Shown: one piece after another, positions 35,349 through 44,398 of the stretch
Layout: each line of letters starts with the position of its first letter
How positions within the stretch are numbered: the stretch's first letter is position 1
NCBI RefSeq assembly: GCF_029854195.1
Contig: NZ_CP122960.1
Coordinates: 3,230,001 to 3,294,000 of the forward strand
Reading direction: 5' to 3'
DNA length: 64,000 bases
Source of the DNA: Amylibacter sp. IMCC11727
GTDB taxonomy: Bacteria > Pseudomonadota > Alphaproteobacteria > Rhodobacterales > Rhodobacteraceae
Program-made: the position numbers and the translations under genes
The notes under the pieces: generated by a model
Database searches by the model: none
What the model was told of the DNA's origin: nothing
The model's input: only the letters and a program-made list of their open reading frames with translations

Positions 35349-35680
35349 TCCTCAACCACACGCAAATCTGGATCATCATCGTCGCCCTTGCCATTGGCAC
35401 ATTCTTTATCCGCTGGTCGTTTCTGGGCCTGCTTGGGGATCGCGACCTGCCAGAATGGGCACAACGCCACCTGCGCTACACCGCTGTTGCCATTCTACCC
35501 GGATTGATCGCACCGTTTGTGCTATGGCCAACCGCAACGGGCGGCCAAACCGATCCCGTGCGCCTCGCCGCCGCTTGCGCCGCATTGGGGCTGGGCCTGT
35601 GGCGCAAATCGGCTATCGCCGCAATCCTCGGCGGGTTCTGCACGCTCTATCTGTTGCAATATTTAACCCAAATCAGCTAG
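35345..35680 (+). CDS. azlD: AzlD family exporter small subunit
   Basis: This 111-residue protein has three to four membrane segments and matches AzlD, the partner of AzlC. TFFIRWSFLGLLGDRDLPEWAQRHLRYTA (with breaks) contains the family's RW-F and P-W-RYV-like signature. It starts within the azlC stop (ATGA), so the two are made together. It converges on the Lrp gene, ten bases away. Confidence 0.88.
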   Translation: MILNHTQIWIIIVALAIGTFFIRWSFLGLLGDRDLPEWAQRHLRYTAVAILPGLIAPFVLWPTATGGQTDPVRLAAACAALGLGLWRKSAIAAILGGFCTLYLLQYLTQIS

Positions 35681-35689
35681 CAGATCACG

Positions 35690-36148
35690 CTACAGCGGCA
35701 GCGCCGTGGTTTTGAAAACCGTGCGAAGCGCAAAACTTGATTGCAGCTTCGCCACCCCTGGCAATCGCGCCAAATACCGTCTGTGGATGCGGGCAAAATC
35801 ATCCGTATCTGCCGCCACAACCTTCAGCAAATAATCCGCTGTACCCGCCATCAAATGGCATTCCAAAACATCAGGAATCCGCGCCACTTCTTTTTCAAAC
35901 AGCGCCAGCGTTTCATCCGCCTGACCGCTCAGCGATATTTCCACAAAAACTGTGGTCCGCCGATCCACCATACGCGGATCGAGCAACGCCACATAATCGC
36001 GAATAATCCCATCCGCTTCCAACCGCTGCACCCGCCGATGGCAGGCCGATGCAGACAGGTTGATCTTCTCCGCCAGCTCTGCATTCGACATACGTCCGCT
36101 TTTCTGTAACGCGTTCAGGATTCGTCGATCTATTTCGTCCAATTTCAT
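35690..36148 (-). CDS. Lrp/AsnC family transcriptional regulator (probably of ald)
   Basis: This 152-residue regulator has an N-terminal winged helix-turn-helix (LDEIDRRILNALQKSGRMS, then AELAEKINLSASACHRRVQRLE) and a C-terminal RAM domain (EISLSGQADETLALFE, VLECHLMAGTADYLLKV). It is divergent from ald, 144 bases from start to start, the usual place for the AldR/BkdR type of activator. The ATG at 36148 is chosen; a frame extending 33 codons upstream would cover the regulatory region. Such proteins bind amino acids, often L-Ala or Leu, and control the neighbour. The TTCGAA boxes at 36184-36200 are its likely site. Confidence 0.9.
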   Translation of the reverse strand: MKLDEIDRRILNALQKSGRMSNAELAEKINLSASACHRRVQRLEADGIIRDYVALLDPRMVDRRTTVFVEISLSGQADETLALFEKEVARIPDVLECHLMAGTADYLLKVVAADTDDFARIHRRYLARLPGVAKLQSSFALRTVFKTTALPL

Positions 36149-36183
36149 TTTGCTTGCGAAACCTTCGATTGAAATTCTCTTTC

Positions 36184-36200
36184 TTCGAAGGATATTCGAA
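36184..36200 (+). promoter_or_regulatory. Twin TTCGAA boxes upstream of ald
   Basis: TTCGAAGGATATTCGAA holds two TTCGAA palindromes with centres 11 bp apart, one helical turn. The flank AAAAA-TTG follows. A very similar stretch lies upstream of dgcN on the minus strand at 56546-56562. It is probably the binding site of the divergent Lrp-type regulator. Confidence 0.6.
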
Positions 36201-36292
36201 AAATTGCCAGTCTGTAACAAGAAATTGAAATCCATTGCCGCAAACATTGCCTATTAATTGGGCATGTTGAAAACCAGCTAAGGATACAAATC

Positions 36293-37411
36293 ATGCTGAT
36301 CGGGTGCCCCAAAGAAATCAAAAATCAGGAATATCGCGTGGGCATGACCCCGTCCGCCGCGATGGAGGCCATCTCACGCGGTCACAGTGTGATTATTGAA
36401 ACCAACGCAGGTGTGGGCGCTGGCTTCCCCGATGCAGATTACGCCTCAGTAGGCGCAGAAATCGTTGGCACAGCGGCTGAAATCTTCAAACGCGCTGATA
36501 TGGTTGTAAAAGTCAAAGAACCCCAAGCAGTTGAACGCAAACAACTGCGCGAAGGTCAAATCCTGTTCACATATCTGCACCTCGCACCCGATCCTGAACA
36601 AACCAAAGACCTGCTCGACAGCGGTGTCACTGCCATCGCCTATGAAACCGTAACAGATCGCAATGGCGGCCTACCCTTGCTGGCCCCAATGTCCGAAGTG
36701 GCTGGCCGTCTTGCCCCACAAGTGGGCAGCTGGACCCTGCAAAAAGCCAACGGCGGTCGCGGCGTTTTGATGGGCGGCGTTCCAGGTGTTGGCCCTGCCA
36801 AAGTTGTCGTTCTAGGGGGCGGCGTTGTTGGCACACACGCAGCGCGTATCGCGGCTGGCATGGGGGCTGACGTTACAATCACTGACCTGTCCACACCACG
36901 TTTGCGGTACCTTGATGATGTATTCGGCGGCCAATTCAAAAACGCCTACGCTTCCAAAAACAATACGGCAGAACTCATCGCAGAGGCCGACATGGTCATC
37001 GGCGCGGTTCTGATCCCGGGGGCCGAAGCACCAAAACTCGTCAGCCGCGCTCAACTTGCCACCATGAAACCAGGGGCGGCTCTTGTGGATGTGGCCATCG
37101 ACCAAGGCGGCTGTTTTGAAACATCCAAAGCAACCACTCATGACGATCCAATCTACGAAGTGGACGGCATCATGCATTACTGCGTGGCCAACATGCCGGG
37201 CGCTGTTGCCCGCACATCCACCATCGCCCTTGGCAACGCGACAATGCCTTTCATGATGGCGTTGGCAGACAAAGGCTGGAAACAGGCCTGCGAAGACGAC
37301 GAACATCTTTTGAACGGTCTGAACACGCATGCTGGCAAACTGACCTATTACGCAGTTGGCAAAGCACTCGGCATTGATGTGGTCTCCCCCTCACTCGCGC
37401 TGAAAATGTAA
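36293..37411 (+). CDS. ald: Alanine dehydrogenase
   Basis: This 372-residue enzyme deaminates L-alanine to pyruvate with NAD+, or the reverse. The N-terminus MLIGCPKEIKNQEYRVGMTP carries the conserved Arg15-like residue. Other marks are VVKVKEPQ near 72, FTYLHLA near 92, LGGGVVGTHAARIAAGMGA for NAD near 172, and the NMPGAVARTST motif near 300. AAGGA precedes the ATG. It is controlled, by position, by the divergent Lrp-type gene. A 12-bp stem-loop follows the stop. Confidence 0.95.
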   Translation: MLIGCPKEIKNQEYRVGMTPSAAMEAISRGHSVIIETNAGVGAGFPDADYASVGAEIVGTAAEIFKRADMVVKVKEPQAVERKQLREGQILFTYLHLAPDPEQTKDLLDSGVTAIAYETVTDRNGGLPLLAPMSEVAGRLAPQVGSWTLQKANGGRGVLMGGVPGVGPAKVVVLGGGVVGTHAARIAAGMGADVTITDLSTPRLRYLDDVFGGQFKNAYASKNNTAELIAEADMVIGAVLIPGAEAPKLVSRAQLATMKPGAALVDVAIDQGGCFETSKATTHDDPIYEVDGIMHYCVANMPGAVARTSTIALGNATMPFMMALADKGWKQACEDDEHLLNGLNTHAGKLTYYAVGKALGIDVVSPSLALKM

Positions 37412-37430
37412 CCGCATTTCACAAACACGT

Positions 37431-37459
37431 GGTTGGCGGAATTTATCATTCCGCCAACC
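37431..37459 (+). terminator. 12-bp stem-loop after ald
   Basis: GGTTGGCGGAAT and ATTCCGCCAACC pair perfectly around TTATC. No T-run follows, so it may end ald by another route, protect its 3' end, or attenuate the next gene. Confidence 0.55.
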
Positions 37460-37509
37460 CTCGCATCAGCGTACCCATAGGCAACGAAACCAATTTAGGA
37501 GCCGCCCGC

Positions 37510-38046
37510 ATGTTGATGCCACGCCAGAAAACCCCCGATCTAACCCTTCCTACACTCGATCACGGCCAATTCGATCTATCCTCTGATGGGTCTGAACGGG
37601 GCACAGTCATCTGCTTTTACCGCGGCCTGCATTGCCCCCTATGCGCAAAATACCTGACCGAGCTGGAAAAACGCGTTGGCGAATTTGCAGAACGCGGCGT
37701 GAAAACCATCGCAATCAGCTCAGATGGCAAAGACCGCACTCGCCAAATGGCCGAAAGCATCAATGCAGAAAACCTCCGCTTTGGGTATGATCTGAGTTTG
37801 GAAAAAGCCCGCGAATGGGGGCTCTATATTTCCACATCACGGGGCAAAACATCCATCGGCATCGAAGAGCCCGCGCTGTTTTCCGAACCGGGCCTGTTCA
37901 TGGTGACGCCAGAACAAACGCTCTATTACGGCTCCACCCAAACCATGCCGTTCGTGCGTCCACATTTTTCCGAACTGGTCGGCGCACTCGACTTTGCCAT
38001 TGCCAACAACTACCCCGCACGTGGTGAATACGATGGTGCGGTTTAA
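37510..38046 (+). CDS. Peroxiredoxin-like protein (AhpC/TSA)
   Basis: This 178-residue protein has a thioredoxin fold with FYRGLHCPLCAKYLTEL near residue 37. The peroxidatic position is the first Cys of HCPLC, and the second Cys three residues on gives a CxxC pair unlike classical 2-Cys peroxiredoxins. AGGAG precedes the ATG by nine bases. The frame extends 27 codons upstream through the stem-loop, which I do not count. A role in peroxide removal is likely; the substrate is not known. Confidence 0.8.
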   Translation: MLMPRQKTPDLTLPTLDHGQFDLSSDGSERGTVICFYRGLHCPLCAKYLTELEKRVGEFAERGVKTIAISSDGKDRTRQMAESINAENLRFGYDLSLEKAREWGLYISTSRGKTSIGIEEPALFSEPGLFMVTPEQTLYYGSTQTMPFVRPHFSELVGALDFAIANNYPARGEYDGAV

Positions 38047-38051
38047 ACGCA

Positions 38052-38079
38052 AAAGGCCCGCTCATTTCAGCGGGCCTTT
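38052..38079. terminator. Bidirectional terminator between the peroxiredoxin gene and mscL
   Basis: AAAGGCCCGCT and AGCGGGCCTTT form an 11-bp stem with a CATTTC loop. A and T runs on both sides let it serve both convergent genes. Confidence 0.85.
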
Positions 38080-38099
38080 CTAAACGTCGATGAAACGAC

Positions 38100-38528
38100 T
38101 TACTTCTTCACAGCTTCAAGGATACCTTGCAGCAATTCGTTGTCTGTTGGGCCAGCTGGTGCTGCCTCTTCCACAACTTCGTCTTTCTTGGATGCTTCTT
38201 TGATAGCGTTCACACGCTTCACCAACATGAACACCACAAACGCGATGATCAAAAAGTTGATCACGGCCATGATGAACGAACCATACGCAAACGCCGCAAC
38301 GCCTGCTTCACGTGCATCCGCAAGCGATGTGCCGTCTGCAACTTCGCCCGACAATACGATGTAGCTGTTGGTGAAATCTGTGCCGCCCATAAACAAACCA
38401 ATGATCGGGTTGATCAGGTCATCGACCAAGGATTTTACAATCGCGGTGAACGCCGCGCCGATGATGATACCAACGGCCATGTCCATGACGTTGCCTTTGG
38501 CGATAAAGTCTCTGAATTCTTGAAGCAT
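38100..38528 (-). CDS. mscL: Large-conductance mechanosensitive channel
   Basis: This 142-residue protein forms the emergency osmotic valve in the inner membrane. The first helix has the conserved FIAKGNVMDMAVGIIIGAAF (in parts) near residues 6-28. The second helix, near 75-100, ends before a charged cytoplasmic tail rich in Glu/Lys/Ala. GGGGGA precedes the ATG. Both length and motif order are normal. Confidence 0.95.
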   Translation of the reverse strand: MLQEFRDFIAKGNVMDMAVGIIIGAAFTAIVKSLVDDLINPIIGLFMGGTDFTNSYIVLSGEVADGTSLADAREAGVAAFAYGSFIMAVINFLIIAFVVFMLVKRVNAIKEASKKDEVVEEAAPAGPTDNELLQGILEAVKK

Positions 38529-38669
38529 GGTGTCCCCCTAAATGCTTTTCTTGCGTTTCTTTACACGTGTTAAGTAATTGGGCGAAGCATCTTTAAAAAC
38601 AACCCCTAACGAGACCCACAATCCCATTATTAAGCAATTTTCGGGGAAATTTCGGCTTTTGGGGCCTAC

Positions 38670-39788
38670 CTAACGCATATTTTCACCCATAAGCTGCGCC
38701 ACAACATCCGCAATCGCCAAGGATGATGTCAGCCCAGGGCTTTCAAATCCAAACAATTGCAACAACCCGTCTATCCCGTGGTCCTTTGGGCCAGAAAACA
38801 TGAAATCAGATTGTGTTTTTCCGTCCAACATGATGCGGGGCCGAATACCACAACTGTCTGGCTGGAACATTCCTTGGGGCATATCAGGCCACCATCGGCG
38901 CACACTGTTTTCAAACGCATCCGCCTTTTCCGCATCAATAGAGTATTCCAATTCGGAATCCCCTAAATATTCCAGATCAGGGCCAAACCGAAACCCACCG
39001 CCCAAATCCCGCGTGTAATGCACGCCCAAGGATTCATCATCTGGAACGGGGTAAATTAAATGCTGAAACGGCGCACGCCCCGCCATGCCAAACCAACTGC
39101 CTTTGGCAAAATACGGCCTTGGCACATGTCTTGGGTTCAAACCGTCCACACCCTTGGCAACATCCCACGCCCCCAATCCCGCCGCGTTAATCAGGTTTTT
39201 GCAGGTCAGTGTCGTGCGCTGCGCATCGCCAACCTGCAATTCAAACCCACCTGTAACAGGCCGCGCAGCCTGTAATGGGGATGCCAATGCCAACATTGCA
39301 CCCGCCGCTTCCGCCTCTCCTAGCAGGGACAAAATGAAAGCAGGCGCATCAACTATCCCCGTACTTGGCGACAGAATTGCCCCTTTGCACTTCAGGTTCG
39401 GCTCCAACGCCATCGCATCCGCCGCGCTCAGCATCACCAAATCCGTCACACCATTTGCAGCGGCTTTTTCCACCAGCAACGGTAAGCGCGCAACATGAGC
39501 GTCTTCCACCGCAACAATCAGCTTTTGTGTGATCTCAAACGGCACGTGCCGACCCTTGCAGTACTCATACAGCATGGTCTTACCCGCCACACACAGCTTT
39601 GCCCGCCACGATCCCGCTGGGTAATAGATGCCCGCATGAACAACCTGCGAATTACGCGAAGACGTGTGCTGCGCGATCTTCTCCTCTGCCTCAAGGATCA
39701 ACACGTCATGGCCCGACCGCGCCAGTTTTCGCGCAATGGCAATGCCGATCACCCCCGCGCCCACCACAACGGTTTGAACATCAGCCAT
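38670..39788 (-). CDS. FAD-dependent oxidoreductase (LhgO-like, DAO family)
   Basis: This 372-residue flavoprotein has the dinucleotide motif VVVGAGVIGIAIARKLARSG at the N-terminus and the L-2-hydroxyglutarate oxidase pattern: HTSSRNSQVVHAGIYYP near residue 42, AAGLGAWDVA near 210, and the C-terminal GFESPGLTSSLAIA. Electron transfer to the membrane quinone pool is usual for the family. It starts within the last codons of the GMC gene, so the two are co-translated. The real substrate may be a related 2-hydroxy acid. Confidence 0.78.
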   Translation of the reverse strand: MADVQTVVVGAGVIGIAIARKLARSGHDVLILEAEEKIAQHTSSRNSQVVHAGIYYPAGSWRAKLCVAGKTMLYEYCKGRHVPFEITQKLIVAVEDAHVARLPLLVEKAAANGVTDLVMLSAADAMALEPNLKCKGAILSPSTGIVDAPAFILSLLGEAEAAGAMLALASPLQAARPVTGGFELQVGDAQRTTLTCKNLINAAGLGAWDVAKGVDGLNPRHVPRPYFAKGSWFGMAGRAPFQHLIYPVPDDESLGVHYTRDLGGGFRFGPDLEYLGDSELEYSIDAEKADAFENSVRRWWPDMPQGMFQPDSCGIRPRIMLDGKTQSDFMFSGPKDHGIDGLLQLFGFESPGLTSSLAIADVVAQLMGENMR

Positions 39789-41382
39789 GGGCGACCATGC
39801 CATCTGCAACCTTTTCTGCGATCATGATCGTTGGCGCATTTGTGTTGCCACCAATCAAACGCGGCATGACAGACGCATCCACCACACGCAGCCCCTCAAC
39901 CCCGTGAACACGGCATTTCGTATCCACAACGGCCCCGTCATCCGTGCCCATCTTGCAGGTTCCAACAGGGTGATAAATCGTGTCAGATCGCGCCCGTATA
40001 TCCGCCTCTAACCCTGCATCACTGCCACCGTAATCATACAACCGCTTGCCCCGCCAAGGATCAAGCGGCGCACTTTCCATGATCTGCTCCACAATCCGCG
40101 CACCAGCCATCAGAACACGCAGATCATCAGGATCAGACAGATATTGCGGATCAATCATCGGCGCCGATTTCGGGTTTGCATCCGTCAATCCAACCCGCCC
40201 CATGCTCTTGGGCCGCAGCACACAAACATGGCAACTATACCCATCTTTGAAATGAATTTTGCGCAAATGATCATCCACAATGGCAGGCACGAAATGCAAT
40301 TGGATATCAGGTCGATCCAATTCGGGCGACGTGCGTAAAAATCCAGCGCCTTCGGCAAACGGTGTCGCAAACAACCCCGTACCATCCTTTCGCCACTGCA
40401 TTCCTGCCTTGATCAACCGCCCAAGCCCCGCAGGATTCAACCCCACCACATCGCTGCGCTTGGAATGATAACTCACGATGTAATCTAAATGGTCTTGCAG
40501 ATTCTGCCCAACCCCATCGAGCGCATGCACCACCTCAATCCCATGCTGACGCAATTCATCCGCAGGTCCAATCCCTGACAACAATAGCAAATGCGGCGAG
40601 CCAAAGGCCCCACCACATAAAATCACCTCGCGCTGTGCTTTGGCCACGTGAAGGCCGCCTTTTGCGTATTCCACACCAACCGCACGACCATCCTCCATCA
40701 CCACACGTCGCGCAGCGGCCTTAGTTACAACTGTCAGATTGGGCCGATCCATAACAGGAAAGACATAAGCCGCCGCTGCCGAACACCGCTCTCCCTTTTG
40801 CGCTCCATCATAGAACTGCGTCACCTGATAGGGGCCAACACCTTCTTGACGGGCACCATTGAAATCCTCGTTGCGCCGAATTTGCAGCCCCTCAGCCGCA
40901 TCATAAAACGCCGATGTAATCTCTCGCGGTTCGGATTGATCGCCCACCTGCAACGGCCCATCCCCACCATGCAAATCCGATGCGCCCCACGCATTGCGTT
41001 CAGCCTTTTTGAAGTACGGCAGCACATCTTTCCAAGCCCAGCCATCGCACCCTAATTCGGCCCATTCGTCATAGTCTTTCTGATGTCCCCGAACATAAAG
41101 CATCGCGTTGATTGCGCTCGACCCACCCAATGCTTTGCCGCGCGGCTGAAACCCGCGCCGATTGTTCAGCTCTTTCTGCGGCACAGTTTTAAGTGCCCAA
41201 TTGTTGATCGGCGGCCGCCCCGAAATCATTGCCGCCACCATTGCAGGCGCGCGAATGACAAAATCTTTGCCCCCGCCGCCAGCCTCTAACAAACAGACGC
41301 GCACAGACGGATCCGCGCTCAACCGATTGGCCATGACGGACCCCGCTGATCCCCCCCCAACAATTACATAATCAAAGTCCAT
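39781..41382 (-). CDS. GMC family oxidoreductase (choline or alcohol dehydrogenase-like)
   Basis: This 533-residue flavoenzyme has the FAD motif VGGGSAGSVMANRLS at residue 8, GMC signature 1 (GGSSAINAMLYVRGH) near 85, signature 2 (GAFGSPHLLLLSGIGPA) near 257, and the catalytic His in YHPVGTCKMG near 470. GGGAGG precedes the ATG. It oxidises an alcohol to an aldehyde; choline dehydrogenase is possible, but no betaine aldehyde dehydrogenase or betI is adjacent. The tail overlaps the LhgO-like gene. Confidence 0.85.
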   Translation of the reverse strand: MDFDYVIVGGGSAGSVMANRLSADPSVRVCLLEAGGGGKDFVIRAPAMVAAMISGRPPINNWALKTVPQKELNNRRGFQPRGKALGGSSAINAMLYVRGHQKDYDEWAELGCDGWAWKDVLPYFKKAERNAWGASDLHGGDGPLQVGDQSEPREITSAFYDAAEGLQIRRNEDFNGARQEGVGPYQVTQFYDGAQKGERCSAAAAYVFPVMDRPNLTVVTKAAARRVVMEDGRAVGVEYAKGGLHVAKAQREVILCGGAFGSPHLLLLSGIGPADELRQHGIEVVHALDGVGQNLQDHLDYIVSYHSKRSDVVGLNPAGLGRLIKAGMQWRKDGTGLFATPFAEGAGFLRTSPELDRPDIQLHFVPAIVDDHLRKIHFKDGYSCHVCVLRPKSMGRVGLTDANPKSAPMIDPQYLSDPDDLRVLMAGARIVEQIMESAPLDPWRGKRLYDYGGSDAGLEADIRARSDTIYHPVGTCKMGTDDGAVVDTKCRVHGVEGLRVVDASVMPRLIGGNTNAPTIMIAEKVADGMVAHG

Positions 41383-41422
41383 CGCATCCTCCCGTTTGCA
41401 AACAGCCTAACCCCCCGCCGCC

Positions 41423-41453
41423 AAAAGAAAAGGCCCACGCAAATGCGCAGGCC
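41423..41453 (-). terminator. Rho-independent terminator of pheT
   Basis: On the minus strand GGCCTGCGC pairs with GCGTGGGCC (two G-U pairs) around ATTT, followed by TTTTCTTTT. It lies 25 bases past the pheT stop. Confidence 0.85.
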
Positions 41454-41477
41454 CAAACTCTTCGGCAAGTGGCAGAC

Positions 41478-43889
41478 TTAGCTGCGCAATGTGCCCCCTG
41501 TGGCTTTGTTAACCTTATCAACAATCTTGGCGCTCACCGCCTCGATATCCTTGTCGGTCAACGTCGCATCCTTGGGCTGCAATCGCACCGTGATCGCCAC
41601 AGATTTCTTACCTTCACCCATTTGCGCTTCGGCTTTTTCCCCTGTGAATTGGTCAAACACAGACGCATCCGCAATCAGCGCCTTATCCGCACCTTTGGCC
41701 GCATTGATCAACGCCAATGCTTCAACCTCGTTGTCCACAACAAAGGCAAAGTCACGATCCACCGCCTGCAATTCTGAAATCTGCAACGCAGGGCGCGTGG
41801 ATGTGGATTTCTTCGGGAACGGCGGCTTTGCAATATGCACCGCAAAGGCAACCGCGGGCCCTTTAACGCCCATGGCTTTCAAAACTTTGGGATGAATTTC
41901 CCCAAACCCAGCCAGCACATTTTTCGGCCCCAAAGACAACTTCCCAGAACGGCCCGGATGCCACCAATTGTTCGCACCGCGCAACACCATCAGCTTTTCT
42001 GGCGCACCAATGGCCGACAAAACGGCCTCTGCATCCGCCTTTGCGTCATAGGTATCAACAGCACGCCGCGCCCCATGCGGATCACGCGGACCTGTATGCC
42101 CAACCAGCAAACCCGTGGCCAAAACTTCTTGCTCTTCTGGCTCACCACCGTGGAACACAGGGCCAACCTCGAACAACGCCATATCCGCAAAGCCACGCGC
42201 CTGATTGCGCGCCGCTGCGGCCAACAACCCTGGCAGCAAAGATGGCCGCATATGGCTCATGTCCGTGGAAATCGGATTGCCCAGCATCACCGCATCAGAC
42301 CCACCGCCAAACAATTCAGCAGAGGCCTTATCAATAAAGGAATAGGTCACACATTCATTATACCCAAGGGCCGCAACCGTGCGCCGCGCCATCGCTTCGC
42401 GCTTTTGCATCGGGGTCAGGATCGGCTTGGCCACACCCACTTCAGGGCGGCTCATCGGCACGCCAACCAGCTTGGTCAGCGATGCAATCCGCGCCACTTC
42501 TTCCACCAAATCGGCAGAGCCGAGCACATCAGGACGCCATGTCGGCGGCGTCGCTTGATCGCCGTCTACCACAAACCCCAACGCTTCCAGCGTGGCCACT
42601 TGCGTTGCCGCAGGAATGTCCATGCCAACCAACGACTGAACCCGATCCGTGTCCAACTTATACTGGCGCGACACATCTGGCACGTCGCCTGCCACCACCA
42701 CTTCGGATGCTTCGCCACCGCAATACTCTTGGATCATCGCCACGGCATGGTCCAACCCGTCTGGCGTGAACGCAGGGTCCACACCCCGCTCAAACCGATA
42801 CCGCGCATCTGAATTGATCTTCAGCATCCGTCCGGTTTGCGCCACGCGGATCGGCGTCCAATAGGCACTTTCCACAAACACATTCACCGTGTCCTCGGTA
42901 CAGCCTGTTTCCAAACCACCCATGACACCCGCAATGCTTTCGACCGCATTGTCATCCGAAATCGCCAGCATCCCTTCGGACAGCGTGTATTCCTTGTCAT
43001 CCAGCGCCACGAGCGTTTCGCCACCCTTGGCCCGATGCACCCGCAGGTTGCCGTTCACCTTATCCGCATCAAACACGTGCAACGGGCGGTTTTGATCGTA
43101 AGTGAAATAGTTCGTCACATCGACCAGCATCGAAATCGGCCGCAAGCCAATCGCTTTCAGCGCCGCCTGCATCCACGCAGGGGACGGCCCGTTTTTCACA
43201 CCCTTGATCAGCCGCCCATAAAACACAGGGCAATCATCCAGCGCATCCGCATCAATGCGCACCCCAATGTCAGACGCAAATTTGGCATCAATCGTGGGTG
43301 TCGGACACGGCAACAACGTGCCCAGCCCCCGCGCCGCCAAATCCCGCGCAATGCCCCGCACGCCAAGCGCATCAGGGCGGTTCGGCGTAATCGCAATCTC
43401 GATCATCGGATCAATCTTTTCAGGCGCATTCGCCGCCAGCCAATCCACAAACTTCGATCCAACCGCTGGCTCACCCGACAATTCGATAATTCCGTCATGC
43501 TCGTCAGACAGCTCCAGCTCCCGCTCAGACGCCATCATGCCGAAACTCTCAACACCGCGAATCTTGCCAACACCAATGGTCGTATCAATGCCTGGCACAT
43601 ACATGCCCGGCTTACACAGCACCACATGAATGCCCGCCCGCGCATTGGGCGCCCCGCAAATGATCTGCTGCATGCCATCGTCGGTTTCCACCTGACACAC
43701 CCGCAACTTATCCGCATCAGGATGCTTCTCGGCCTCTTTCACATACGCAACCGTAAAATCCCCGAGCGTGTCCATCGGGTTCACCACATCCTCAACCTCA
43801 AGCCCGAGGTCGGTCAGCGCGTAACAAATCTCCTCAACCGAGGCGTCTGTTTCCAAATGGCGTTTCAGCCAAGACAGTGTGAATTTCAT
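41478..43889 (-). CDS. pheT: Phenylalanine-tRNA ligase beta subunit
   Basis: This 803-residue subunit supplies tRNA binding and editing for the heterotetrameric synthetase. It has the N-terminal MKFTLSWLKRHLET, the EMAP-like tRNA-binding domain (about 40-150, with IICGAPNARAG near 68), B3/B4 editing and B5 domains in the middle, and a C-terminal ferredoxin-like anticodon domain (about 705-800, with DFAFVVD). The start at MKFTLSW is preceded by GGAAATG. pheT usually follows pheS directly, but here about 1 kb of unrelated DNA separates them, so pheT must have its own promoter or long read-through. Confidence 0.96.
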   Translation of the reverse strand: MKFTLSWLKRHLETDASVEEICYALTDLGLEVEDVVNPMDTLGDFTVAYVKEAEKHPDADKLRVCQVETDDGMQQIICGAPNARAGIHVVLCKPGMYVPGIDTTIGVGKIRGVESFGMMASERELELSDEHDGIIELSGEPAVGSKFVDWLAANAPEKIDPMIEIAITPNRPDALGVRGIARDLAARGLGTLLPCPTPTIDAKFASDIGVRIDADALDDCPVFYGRLIKGVKNGPSPAWMQAALKAIGLRPISMLVDVTNYFTYDQNRPLHVFDADKVNGNLRVHRAKGGETLVALDDKEYTLSEGMLAISDDNAVESIAGVMGGLETGCTEDTVNVFVESAYWTPIRVAQTGRMLKINSDARYRFERGVDPAFTPDGLDHAVAMIQEYCGGEASEVVVAGDVPDVSRQYKLDTDRVQSLVGMDIPAATQVATLEALGFVVDGDQATPPTWRPDVLGSADLVEEVARIASLTKLVGVPMSRPEVGVAKPILTPMQKREAMARRTVAALGYNECVTYSFIDKASAELFGGGSDAVMLGNPISTDMSHMRPSLLPGLLAAAARNQARGFADMALFEVGPVFHGGEPEEQEVLATGLLVGHTGPRDPHGARRAVDTYDAKADAEAVLSAIGAPEKLMVLRGANNWWHPGRSGKLSLGPKNVLAGFGEIHPKVLKAMGVKGPAVAFAVHIAKPPFPKKSTSTRPALQISELQAVDRDFAFVVDNEVEALALINAAKGADKALIADASVFDQFTGEKAEAQMGEGKKSVAITVRLQPKDATLTDKDIEAVSAKIVDKVNKATGGTLRS

Positions 43890-43955
43890 GGGATCATTTC
43901 CGTATTTCAGCGTCCCGCACGGAATATCCCAAAGAGCAATGGAATAAAAGCCCAA

Positions 43956-43979
43956 CGTAGGGTGGGGTTCCACCCCACC
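43956..43979. repeat. REP-like palindrome upstream of pheT
   Basis: CGTAGGGTGGGGTTCCACCC, then CACC, is an 8-bp stem-loop. It has the same form as CGTAGGGCGGGCTTCAGCCC at 55385-55407: a CGTAGG lead, then a GGxGGG stem. It marks the edge of the foreign segment between pheS and pheT. Confidence 0.6.
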
Positions 43980-44002
43980 TTTACTCCAATTTCTATGTTC
44001 CT

Positions 44003-44287
44003 ACCGACCACACCCGCTACAAAATCCTACGGTTGTTGAACGCGCGGGTTATCACCATAGGCGAATTGACCGAACAGTTTCCCCTGACCCGCGCAGCAGT
44101 AAAGAAACACCTTAGAATTTTAAAAGAAGGCGGGCTGGTAAGCGTCGAGGCAAAAGGCCACGAACGCATCAACAGCCGAGAACGAAACGCATTTTCAATT
44201 GTGACAGAGTGGCTGGAGGGTTTTGAAACGTCTGCCGAGGATCGGTTGGCTGCGTTGAGGCGTTCGGTGGCTAGGGAGTGGGGTTAA
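44003..44287 (+). pseudogene. ArsR-type helix-turn-helix regulator fragment
   Basis: The frame from 44003 encodes PTDHTRYKILRLLNARVITIGELTEQ (in two parts), then FPLTRAAVKKHLRILKEGGLVS and ERINS, the DNA-binding core of an ArsR-family regulator of the kind paired with SRPBCC proteins (usual pattern: PTRRAILDLL...TVGELA..F..SRPAVSKHLRVL). No usable start precedes the first helix; the frame runs upstream through a REP-like palindrome without ATG. Only a TTG at 44033 is available, and it would cut off helix 1. I read it as a 5'-truncated remnant. The C-terminal part (TEWLEGFETSAEDRLAALRR) looks intact. Confidence 0.55.
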
Positions 44288-44337
44288 AGATGTCCAAAAT
44301 GGGTCTCTTCGGTCCTTTGAAGATTTTATGGGATATT

Positions 44338-44370
44338 GACTTCCCTTATAAGCGCCTTATAAGAGAAGTC
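44338..44370. promoter_or_regulatory. Near-perfect 15-bp inverted repeat upstream of a putative RHH gene
   Basis: GACTTCCCTTATAAG and CTTATAAGAGAAGTC are inverted copies matching at 14 of 15 positions, separated by CGC. Each arm holds the palindrome CTTATAAG, so these also form a direct repeat with an 11-bp period. It ends 28 bases before the start of the gene at 44399. It looks like an autoregulatory operator or a transcription hairpin. Confidence 0.6.
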
Positions 44371-44398
44371 ATCCTAGAAATTAACTTAAGTGAAATGA

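Noticed and set aside
42837..44039. A 400-codon plus-strand open frame opposite pheT
   Set aside because: It is the antisense shadow of pheT: very rich in Arg and His with no ribosome site, and pheT matches its family along the whole length.
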